From the NCBI GenBank assembly GCA_025642075.2, contig JAODUO010000189.1:427501-491500 (forward strand): a stretch of DNA of 64,000 nucleotides, read 5' to 3'. The DNA comes from Ridgeia piscesae (lineage: Eukaryota; Annelida; Polychaeta; Sabellida; Siboglinidae). Made by a program: the position numbers and the translations under genes. Below the pieces are notes generated by a model. It saw only the letters and a program-made list of their open reading frames with translations, had not been told where the DNA came from and did not search any database. Below, one piece after another: positions 41,401 through 53,400 of this stretch. How positions within the stretch are numbered: position 1 is the stretch's first letter; the number at the start of each line of letters is the position of its first letter.

Positions 41401-44400
41401 ATATTAACAACACCTAAAATAAATGATAAATACAAATCACATAAATAAATAAAATTAATACAAAATAGATAAGACACTGAAATACAAATTCACTTTCCTC
41501 TTTTACTCATTAAAATATTCTTACATTCTTTTTTAAATAGATGTTTTTGTTCAATGGACTTTATATCACATGGAAGTTTGTTCCACAGTTTAATCTCATT
41601 AATTTTTTAAAAGATTTGCAACCCTAACCCTTGACATGTAGAATTAGCAAGTTGGTTAAATGTGTTGGACTTGGTGACTTGTTAAACTTAGGTGTTGATC
41701 TCACCTGTCAACAATGATCTGTTCACACACAGCATACGTATATTTCACCCAATCAATTAGTAAATCAAAGGCCATATTTTGTGCCAAAAAAAAATAATTA
41801 AAGGGTCCATTTTATATTGTGTAGTCTTATATATTTAAATATTTTGGCAGTATCATCATTTGAAAGAGCATCAACAATTTGTTATTAAGGGGCAGAGTAG
41901 ATTTTTACACCAGGATATGGCGATAAATATCGATAACACACTAGTCCATAAAAAAGTAGGAGAAACTCACCTTGACTTTTTACGGTGACCTTTCACCTCC
42001 TGCGGTGTACTGGGAGTCACTGGCTCAATCTCACATGACAATTCATAACTGCAACAGAAGACATGTCCCAGTGGTGGGTATATGTCATCTGTTTACAAAT
42101 AAACTGAGTGACCAAGGACTTGGTTGACATTGAAGGAACTGAATGTTGAATAGTTGACAAGGGAATACCAGGATATATTCGCAGTCCCATTCTACAAAAT
42201 CTAGCTAGCACTAGATAACGGAATATACATATATATATATATTGTGTGTATATATGTGTGCATGTTTAAGTTGTGTATGTGTGTGCGTGCATGGATGCAT
42301 GGGTGCATGTGTGTATGCGTACTTGACATATACGCTGCACAGACCACAACAGCCAGTGCATCTGCATCTGCCCACCTCTCCTTGTCGTCGTAGGTGCGAA
42401 TGTGAAAGAACCACTCAATGAAGGCCGTGTCAGCCTTCAAGTCGTACAGCTGAGCTGACGACTGCAACAGTTTGATTTGTGCCAGAATCTCAAACTCCTT
42501 CCGACGCTTGTCAAAGTTAATGAGACCTCCCTCGACCCTGTCGTCCATTGCCGTGTCAACCATGGTCAGGTCAGTGAGGAACGTTCCGAGATAGGGGATA
42601 GTCCCGCACACGGCCATTGACTAGAAAACATACACAGCAATATTGTGAGATTTGTAAGGAATGTTCCTGAGACATGGTTCGTTCCACACATTCAGTGGAA
42701 AGGCACACACAGTTAGGGAGTTGAAATAAACAAGACCCAACAACTATATCAAGTGCAGTGGCTCCGGGGTAGAGCTTCGTACTCTTGGTTTTAATCCTGT
42801 GCTGCGGTGTTAAATCCTTGGACAAGTTTTGTTCACTATATATTGCTCCAGGCCACTCAGCTATATGAATGAGTACCTGGTTATAGACAATGGTGGATAT
42901 TTGTATAGGCAGCCTTTGCACATTAATCGCAGCGTGGCTGGATGCTTCCCTAAGAAGTTGAGATGGAGTTTGACTGAGCAGGTCTGCCAGGGAAGTGAAT
43001 CGTTTTGAGCAGTCCTGAGGACTGGATACTGTGCTATATAAGAACTTACCTTTTACCTTTACCATATCAGCAAGTGATGACAAGCTAAGCCTGGGTAATC
43101 AAACATGATCCTTCAGACTGTAGCTGACCATATACTGTATACTGTTTTCTATACTCTAATTGCTTCAACTGAGTGTCATTCCAAATTTGAACGGGCACAA
43201 TGAACCCAACTGTTAAACTGCAATTAATGTTAGAAAACTTAGGAGTAGTTGTGGTGTTTTCAAATACCGGGTACGTACCATTTGAAAGTCTAACTTTTTG
43301 CGACCCACTGTTGACCATGGGGCATTTTTCTTCTTCGCTAATCCCTTCATACCTCGTATTGTATTGGTGCTGTGCGGGTCGGCAAACTTGGCGGTTCCTT
43401 CCTAGAAAACAAACCGATTTATATTATCAAGTCTACAGATTGCAGGCAAACGAAAGAGTTGTTTTGGGCATATAGATTGAATAGCTAATAATGCAGTCTA
43501 ATCATTTGTAACTACAATAAACAATATCACATTTAATTGTTTAGTGAAAATTAATTTTCAAAGTGGAAGATTCCTGTGAGATCTGACAGTTCCAAAAGTG
43601 GTCAGATCCACGCTGACATAATATCTGTGATGTGGTCTACCTACCATCATCAGCAGTTCCCGGCACATTGTGTAGTTGTGTCTCTCTGAGAAGATATCGG
43701 CCAACTCATTAAACAAGTCCATCTTCTCTCTGCAAACACCAATATCTCCAGCTCATTCTAAAGAGTGTGACTTATTAAACAAGCCCATGTTCTCTCTACA
43801 ACGAGTGATGTGCATAGCTTAGTCTAGAAACATTACAGCTCATTACTTAAACACGTCTATCTTCTCTCTGCATACACCAATAAGTCCAGCTCATTCTAAA
43901 GAGTGTGACTTATTAAACAAGCCCATGTTCTCTCTACAACGAGTGATGTGCATAGCTTAGTCTAGAAACATTACAGCTCATTACTTAAACACGTCTATCT
44001 TCTCTCTGCATACACCAATAAGTCCAGCTCATTCTAAAGATTGACTTATTAAACAAGTCCATGTTCTCTCTACAAGTAGTGATGTTGCTTGCTTATTCAA
44101 AACATTACAGCGCATTATTTAAACAAATTTCCATGACCAACTCTAATAGAGTTTAGGTCAGCAGTTTGAACAGGTGGGTTAAAATAAAAGAAGGATCCGA
44201 TCACAGTAAATGAAAGACCTAGGACCTGTGAGTATATTGGCCAGCTTTGACCGCTCTGTGCGTAGGAGGGTGGCTGTTTTGACCACTCTGTACAGTAGAG
44301 TTAAACAAGTCCTCCTTCTACATGCAACAATACCACCTGCTTGGTGTAATCACTACAAGCAACTTGTGTATAGAGGTAGAATGGAGGGGAACTTACCTCT

Positions 44401-47400
44401 GTACTTCTGCCCATACCCTGCTCAGTCTGTACACAGGGTTAGACTGTAGACCGGAGATGATGGCCTTCAGTGCTAGAAAAAAGTTCTTAAATACGTCAGT
44501 TCCTGCAACAACAATAGGACAGGTTGATGTGTGGCACACTCACTAATGAAACAGGACAGCCTCATGTGTGACAGACAAGTGTACACTTCCTATCACTCAG
44601 TGAACATTATAGCACAAGACAATGGTCCATTAATTCCTGCATGTAAATGTGTTAATTTCAAACCACCACATTTGACCTCAGAGTCACACCACCACACAAC
44701 ATACAGCTCATACTCGCTACCTGTGTTATGATACACCAAACTCCAGCCATCTAAACTGTGTTATTAAACAGCCCCTTCCTCTACAAAGAGTGTGTTAGTT
44801 GTCAGAAACATTACCTGCATTACTTAAACAGTCATTCTCTCTGCATACACCAATAAGTCCAGCTCATTCTAAAGAGTGTGACTTATTAAACAAGCCCATG
44901 TTCTCTCTACAACGAGTGATGTGCATAGCTTAGTATAGAAACATTACAGCTCATTACTTAAACACGTCTATCTTCTCTCTGCATACACCAATAAGTCCAG
45001 CTCATTCTAAAGATTGTGACTTATTAAACAAGCCCATGTTCTCTCTACAACGAGTGATGTGCATAGCTTAGTATAGAAACATTACAGCTCATTACTTAAA
45101 CACGTCTATCTTCTCTCTGCATACACCAATATCTCCAGCTCATTCTAAAGAGTGTGACTTATTAAACAAGCCCATGTTCTCTCTACAACGAGTGATGTGC
45201 ATAGCTTAGTCTAGAAACATTACAGCCCATTACTTAAACAAGTCTATCTTCTCTCTGCATACACCAATAAGTCCAGCTCATTCTAAAGATTGTGACTTAT
45301 TAAACAAGCCCATGTTCTCTCTACAAAGAGTGATGTGCATAGCTTAGTCTAGAAACATTACAGCCCATTACTTAAACAAGTCTATCTTCTCTCTGCATAC
45401 ACCAATAAGTCCAGCTCATTCTAAAGAGTGTGACTTATTAAACAAGCCCATGTTCTCTCTACAACGAGTGATGTGCATAGCTTAGTCTAGAAACATTACA
45501 GCTCATTACTTAAACAAGTCTATCTTCTCTCTGCATACACCAATAAGTCCAGCTCATTCTAAAGATACAACTGATTAAACTAGTCCATGTTCTCTCTACA
45601 AGTAGTGATGTTGCTTGCTTATTCAAAACTCTAATAGAGTTTAGGTCAGCAGTTTGAACAGGTGGGTTAAAATAAAAGAAGGATCCGATCGCGGTAAATG
45701 AAAGACCTAGGACCTGTGAGTATATTGGCCAGCTTTGACCGCTCTGTGCGTAGGAGGGTTGGCTGTTTTGACCACTCTGTACAGTAGAGTTAAACAAGTC
45801 CTCCTTCTACATGCAACAATACCACCTGCTTGGTGTAATCACTACAAGCAACTTGTGTATAGAGGTAGAATGGAGGGGAACTTACCTCTGTACTTCTGCC
45901 CATACCCTGCTCAGTCTGTACACAGGGTTAGACTGTAGACCGGAGATGATGGCCTTCAGTGCAGAGAAGTTCTTGAGCATACGCAGCTCCTGCAACAACA
46001 ATAGGACAGGTTGATGTGTGGCACACTCACTACTGAAACAGGACAGCCTCATGTGTGACAGACAAGTGTACACTTCCTATCACTCAGTGAACGATTATGC
46101 GACAAGACAATGGTCCATTAATTCCTGCATGTAAATGTGTTAATTTCAAACCACCATATTTGACCTAGAGTCACACCACCACACACCAACAGCAACTCGT
46201 ACCTGTGTTAGTGTCACAGCACCATGTACCTGTGTTAGTGTCACAGCACCTCGTACCTGTGTTAGTGTCACAGCACCACGTACCTGTGTTAGTGTCACAG
46301 CACCTCGTACCTGTGTTAGTGTCACAGCAACTCGTACCTGTGTTAGTGTCACAGCACCACGTACCTGTGTTAGTGTCACAGCACCACGTACCTGTGTTAG
46401 TGTCACAGCACCTCGTACCTGTGTTAGTGTCACAGCACCTCGTACCTGTGTTAGTGTCACAGCAACTCGTACCTGTGTTAGTGTCACAGCACCACGTACC
46501 TGTGTTAGTGTCACAGCACCACGTACCTGTGTTAGTGTCACAGTAACTCGTACCTGTGTTAGTGTCACAGCACCACGTACCTGTGTTAGTGTCACAGCAC
46601 CTCGTACCTGTGTTAGTGTCACAGCAACTCGTACCTGTGTTAGTGTCACAGCACCTCGTACCTGTGTTAGTGTCACAGCACCACGTACCTGTGTTAGTGT
46701 CACAGCACCTCGTACCTGTGTTAGTGTCACAGCAACTCATACCTGTGTTAGTGTCACAGCACCACGTACCTGTGTTAGTGTCACAGCACCTCGTACCTGT
46801 GTTAGTGTCACAGCAACTCGTACCTGTGTTAGTGTCACAGCAACTCGTACCTGTGTTAGTGTCACAGCAACTCGTACCTGTGTTAGTGTCACAGCACCAC
46901 GTACCTGTGTTAGTGTCACAGCACCACGTACCTGTGTTAGTGTCACAGCACCTCGTACCTGTGTTAGTGTCACAGCACCACGTACCTGTGTTAGTGTCAC
47001 AGCACCACGTACCTGTGTTAGTGTCACAGCACCACGTACCTGTGCAATGTTGATCCACTTGTCAATGATGCGGGCACGCTGACTGTGAGGTAAGTCCGGC
47101 CACTTGAGTATGATAGCGATCAAACGATACGACACGGCGTTAAACTGGTTGACAGTTGCATATACAGAGGGCGCCTCTAGTCGCTTCTTGTCTCGGCCCG
47201 TCCATACACAGCCCATGCATTGGTGCGGCACTACACGCCTGAAGAGCTCCTGTAACACAGAAAACACAAATAAACTAACGAATGCTCTAGTGCAGTACTA
47301 GGCTTTTTGACCGCACTTTTTGAGTCTGGTTGAGGTCTTGAATACAGTCCTCTGTCATGTCAGGTGGAGTTGGCTAGCCACTGACCAACTCACTTCACTA

Positions 47401-50400
47401 ACAAAGGTGACCAAATATAGACTTCTGCAATGTATATATCCACATAACATAATAAAATTTCCCCTTCTTATATTTTCACATTTTTAGATAACCATAAACG
47501 AAGTACAAATAGTCAGACTCATTACAGATGTTTGTTTATTACTCTCTAATTAAGTTCCAATAGCAACAGACGTTTTCTGTTAACGACTACACCTAAAAAT
47601 TAATAAATTCTCAGCTGTATGCAGACATACATAACAAAACAAACAGATCATTTTTGTACATTTCAAGGTATCCGAAAACACAGCTTATGCGAATACATCG
47701 ACACAGAGAAACTATCCAATGTGAGGTGACAGCAGAAGTAGGCATCAAGTATAACTAAACTTACAGCGTCCATATACGTGAGTTGCTCTGCAAATGTCTT
47801 CTCAGGAATTGAGTCGAAGCTGACGGGCCACGTGAGGCTCTGGCAGCAGTTTGGTGTCACCAGGTTAAAGAGACGCAGGTTGGACAGGCCAATGTCAATG
47901 TCATCAACTGAGGAGAAAGACACAAGACGATGACAGATACAGTGGAACCCCCTCACGAACGACCACCCTCATTTACGACCACCAACTTTTTACGACTGTT
48001 TTTTCATTGACGGAATGTCTACGCGGTATAAACGTTCCCTCACCAACGACCACCCGGCAGACGCGACCAACGACCATGGCAATTTGAATTTTACCCCTGA
48101 CGAATGACCATCCAATAGGTGGCCAGGACATTTGTTAACCTAAATATCGCAATGAATTCTCATTAAAAGCATGATTAACGTGCATGGACACGCATAATGC
48201 CATAAAAACAATAAATCGCCTGATGACGACCATTCATTTTGGCGATCTTTTACTTTCTGACTGAATTATGAAAACGACATCTAACAGCCGCTAGACTTTC
48301 CTCACATATCTTATATATTTATAAACACACAGTATGTTATAAAATCACTTACATTATTGAAACAACTAAAATTCACGAAACAAACTCGCACAATTAAGAA
48401 CTCGCCGGCAAGACATCATGGCGGACATGGTCACCGTCGGTAGCTACGTGTAACTCTGCGATTAAATATCCATATTGTGTATGACTGAAGTTTAGAAACT
48501 TGTGTATGATTAAAGTTTAGAAACTTAGGCTAAGTTTTAGGTTAGTTTAGGATAAAACCGGAATCCAGATTTAGCGACACCGCGATAAAATATCGACATA
48601 ACGCCACGGTAATCTACGGCCTGCATGTAACAGCCGCAGGCGATGTCGACTTTAGTTTAGCACGATTTAGATTTGGGAATTTTATTCTTCACAGCAATTT
48701 AAATGATTTAATTTTATGGCTTAGCGTGTATATATATGATATATGTGTCATTAGAGAGGAAGTTGCGCGGCTGTAAGAGGTCGTTTTCATGATTAGATGA
48801 GAAGGTAAAAGATCGTTTTGCGGTGCTGGAAAGAACAACAAAATGGCGACCGCGGTGCGATTACCCAGGCCGCCGTGAGGTGGCAGCACTTTACAACCCC
48901 TCAGACCGAATTTTAAATAAATTAAATGAGAATTACTTTTATCAGATATAATTACAAAACGATCAAAATTAGGATACTTTTTATCAGATATTATTTAGAA
49001 AAAAACGATTCAAAATTAAACTTATGCTGAAACATGTCACTGAAACGTGTCACAAATAAAATAAACAAAATAAAAACAAATTGCATTTGGTTGTAAAATG
49101 TTATCTCATTTTTTATTTCTACTTTTATTTTGTGTATTTACTACTTAGTGGTTGTAAGCGCCCCCTAGTGTTGATTGTTAGTCGTTGTAAGCGCCCCCTA
49201 GTGTTGAATGTTGCAAACCCCTCACGAGAGACCACCCCTCTTTTAAGACCGCCCCACTCTGATTTGGGGGGGGGGTCTTAAATGAGGTTCCACTGTACCA
49301 GCAGGGATGGCATGAATGAAGTACAAGTACTTTGTTACAATATTTACATAGTTTTTTTAAGTAATGTAATGGAGTACATTTTTAATAAAGTACTTTAATT
49401 TGTAACAAAGTAATTTGTGTATAACGTAGCAATACTTTTAATCCGTTAGTTTTGCTTAATTTGTGAAATATTTTCGTTACAATATTTCTGCAAGAGTTGG
49501 ATCATTGTCATGTGAAAATAGTATACAATACAGCAATTAACTGCCCAGATCACAAATGTATTTGCATAAAAAAGTAGTTATTTTATTTTAATGACTGTTT
49601 TGGTTCATGTAGAGAAATGTCGCTATTATAGTCTCGCATTCTGTCCGTGCTGTAATTTTGCTCTTACTTAAAGTACTTTTGAAAGTTACTTTTACTTTTT
49701 ACTCAAGTAAGTTTTGTCAATGTACTTTGACTTAAGTAGTTTTGAGGAGAGGTACTTGTATTTTCACTCAAGTATAACATAAAAGTAGTTCCGTCAACAT
49801 GGGATGCTAGCATCTGGATGCCACTCCCACTGCAAGTTACATATTGAGATATTCCCCTGATGTTTGCCCTACAAGCATCCTGAGCTTCTGTAACCTTGGT
49901 GCTATGACGACACATCGGATGCCAGTTTTCTCAAAAAACTTATACCAACTCACATGTTGGTTTCTTTTATTACCTTTGTTCCAGATTTACATTTGTAGCA
50001 ACTGTTATAATGCCATGCGGATGTAACATTTTTAATAGTCCAGTGCCAAAACTAATTTTATGAGAATAATTAGGTTAATATTCTTGGTTTGATGAATTAG
50101 GAAGAGTAGTCCTTGATGATGGATGCCATCATAGTGTCACTGTCCATCTAGTTTAAAGTATGTATCTTCAACACATTTCTAGTAAACTGTTGGCATAATA
50201 CTCTTGATGCTAATGGTTAGGTTTTATCAATTCTAGATGTACAGGTCCAAAAGACGTCTACCGATAACTGCTTTTTAAAATATTTATTGTTAGATCCAAC
50301 TTCGATCGATGAATAATGGAACAGGTTGCAACTTTTTTAACTAGTTTCGCAGGGGGGATACACAGAGAAGCCAAATACTAGAGGCATAGATAAAGATAGC

Positions 50401-53400
50401 AAAAAGACATCAGCAAAGAACAGCCTGGAAAACCCTACGGAATTTGGTTATAAATGTGTTTGTTTAAATGCAAGGAGCATAGTAAACAAAATAAATGAAC
50501 TAAACATTATGGTAGAAGATATTGACCCTCACATAATAGGTATAACTGAATCTTGGGCCACACCTGATATATCAGATGCTGAATTAGGAATGAAAGGGTA
50601 TGTAATGTTTAGGAAAGATAGATTAGGAAGAAGGGGAGGCGGAGTTATTTTATATATTAAAGAATCCATCCAAGCTTATGAAATAAAATTAGTAAAATAA
50701 GCAGAATGTGAAGATGCTGTCTGGTGTAACATAGTTACAGGAAAGTCAACATTAACTGTTGGGTTAGTGTATCGGAGTCCAAACATAAGCATGGAAGAGA
50801 ATGAAAAAATGCATAACGCTATCAAAGAAGTGAGTAAACGGGACTGTATTATTATGGGGGATTTTAACCATGGGCATATACAGTGGACATCTCTACAGAG
50901 TACCGGGAGAGAGGATCAAGAGTTTTTAAATTTAGTACAAGATAGTTTCCTTTCTCAACATGTGTTAGAAGCAACCAGGGGGCGAGAACGTGTTAGACAT
51001 AGTATTGAGCTCACAGAAGGAATTTGTTGATAATGTCAAGATATGTGAGCCACTGGGGTGTAGTGATCACAACCAGATACATTTTATCATCAAAGTAAAG
51101 GGAGAACGGAATAGAAAAATAAGGTACAGGAAAAAATTTGATAAATAGTTTGTATCACCTTAAATATATCATTATGTAAAGATAGACTGGAATAACACAC
51201 TGAAGAATAAGACAGCAACAGAATGCTGGAATATTTTTAAGAGTGAATTGACTGCGTCGTTGACAAATTTGTCCCCTTGAAAAAACAGGGGAAACGGTCA
51301 AAGGAGAAACACTTATCGAAGGAAGCCATTAGAAAAATCAACTACAAGCAAATGATGTGGAAGACATATAGACATACCGGAAGTGAAGAAGACTATAGCA
51401 TTTATAAGGAAGCACTTAATCAAGCTACAGGTGAAATTAGAAATTCAAAGAGAAGCTACGAACTGAAATTAGAAATTCAAAGAGAAGCTACGAACAAAAA
51501 ATAGCTTTTAATATAAAGTAAACAGAAAGTTCAGGATAAGGTCGGTCCTCTAGAAGGTAGTGATGGAAACATAATAACAGAGGGATTCTTAATGGCGAAA
51601 ACCTAAAAGAGTACTTTAGTTCGGTGTTTACCAGGGAAGATATTAGTATATTACCAGTACTTGAGACTAAGTTCGAAGGGAGAGAGTTTGACTATTTAGG
51701 ACAGCTAATTGTAACCCCAACCAATGGTCGCTATGAAAATAAGAGATATGAAGGATAATAAATCACCTGGAGTGGATGGGATTCCTCCCAAATTACTATT
51801 GAAATTGTAGAACAAATCAGCATACCGCTTGCAACAGTGTTCAATTTGTCATTAGAGGAGGGAATAGTTCCGTTAGAATGGAAAAAGCAAACATTATACC
51901 ATTATTTAAAAAAGGTTAGAGAAACAAGTCAGAGAACTATAGACCAGTGAGTTTAACATCGGTGATTTGCAAACTATTAGAAAGACTAATTAAAAGATCA
52001 CCTGGTTGATTTTCTTGTTAAAAATAAATTGATAAACCCATCTCAACATGGGTTTTTTTTTTTAAAAGCGAGTCATGCTTAACAAATATGTTATGTTTTG
52101 GAAGATGTCACAGTGGCTAGATGAGGGATCACCAGTAGATATAATCTACTTAGATTTAAAAAGCCTTGTCAAAGTGCCACACCAAAGACTACTACTTAAA
52201 CTAAGGAGAGGCCCATGGCATAGGAAATGGAATGATCAACTGGATAGAAAAATGGCTTATTGGTAGAAGACAAAGAGTAGTAGTTGATGGGGAGGTTCCA
52301 AACTGGAAAGCGGTTTGAGTGGAGTACCGCAGGGATCAGTGCTGGGACCTATTTTATTCTTAATATATATCAATGATTTGGATGATGACATAACAAGCAA
52401 AGTGTTGAAGTTTGCAGGACGACACAAAGTGTTTAGGAAAATTAAAAGTGATGCAGATAGACAGCATTTACAAGATGATCTTAATAAGTTGATAGAATGG
52501 TCTGAGAAGTGGCAAATGCTGTTTAATTTTGGAAAGTGTAGGTGCCTCCACACAGGGCATGGGAATGAAGATGCATAAGGTGATAGAATGGTCTGAGAAG
52601 TGGCAAATGCAAAAGGAAAAGGACTTAGGGTTAACTATTAGTGCTGACATGAAGGTATCAGAGCAGTGTGGAATTGCAGCAGCGAAGGGAAACCAAATTC
52701 TTGGATTAATTAGGCGAAATATAGTGTACAAAGAAAAAGAACTAATAATACCGCTGTATAAAACAATAATTAGGCCTCACTTAGAATATTGTATACAAGC
52801 ATGGAGGCCATATCGCAAGAAGGATATTGATATGCTAGAAAGAGTACAAAGGAGAGCAACCAAAATGATACCAAAACTCAGGAATATTAGTTATGAAATG
52901 CGTCTAAAAGAATGTGGCTTAACAACACTAGAAACCAGAAGATTGAGAGGAGATCAGATTGAGGTGTTTAAAATATTGAATGGATATGAAAATATTGACA
53001 GAAATATTTTTTTCACAGTCAAGAAAGAGAGAAGGACATGGAGTTACATTAGCAAAGAAGCAGTGTAGACTAGATATTAGAAAATTTTCATTTTCACAAA
53101 GAACAGTAAACGCATGGAACAGATTATCAGCTGATTGTGTAGGTGCTAGCAGTGTTAATATATTTAAAAATAAAATTGACATATACCTAAGAAGGGCGGG
53201 GTATACTTAGATAGATAGGTTGGACTCTCGATAAGCCAAATGGCTTCCTAGTCCACCTGCCATCTAGAGTTGAATCTCTAGGTGGCAATCTTGTTAAATC
53301 TTGTTAAATCATGCCAATGTCATCATTTCAGTTGCCTAGCACAGTGCTCCAGACTCCACCTAGTGCATGCTGGGAGTAATGACGACTCACGAGAGATGTA

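Larger units (their letters stand above)
43730..45585. repeat. 139-bp tandem repeat carrying copies of the exon 7 acceptor
   Basis: Two blocks (about 43730-44060 and 44800-45585) are made of a unit of about 139 bp. The spacing of AGTGTGACTTATTAAACAAG between the first two units is 139. Read on the minus strand, each unit contains GGTGTATGCAG followed by AGAGAAGATAGACGTGTTTA, a slightly altered copy of the exon 7 junction, then TAATGA. The other half of the unit is a second, more diverged copy of the same junction. About eight acceptor copies precede the real one. Confidence 0.85.

Noticed and set aside
42201..42375. Extension of exon 9 into the open sequence reading [17 protein letters not shown]
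   Set aside because: The GAGAG|GTGGGC donor restores the conserved [11 protein letters not shown] junction with exon 10. The extension has no family match and runs into TH-rich microsatellite.
46171..47058. 295-codon CCDTNTGT repeat frame and the plus-strand VPVLVSQH frames
   Set aside because: Alternative frames of the 27-bp array. Only the frame continuous with exon 5 has any biological argument.
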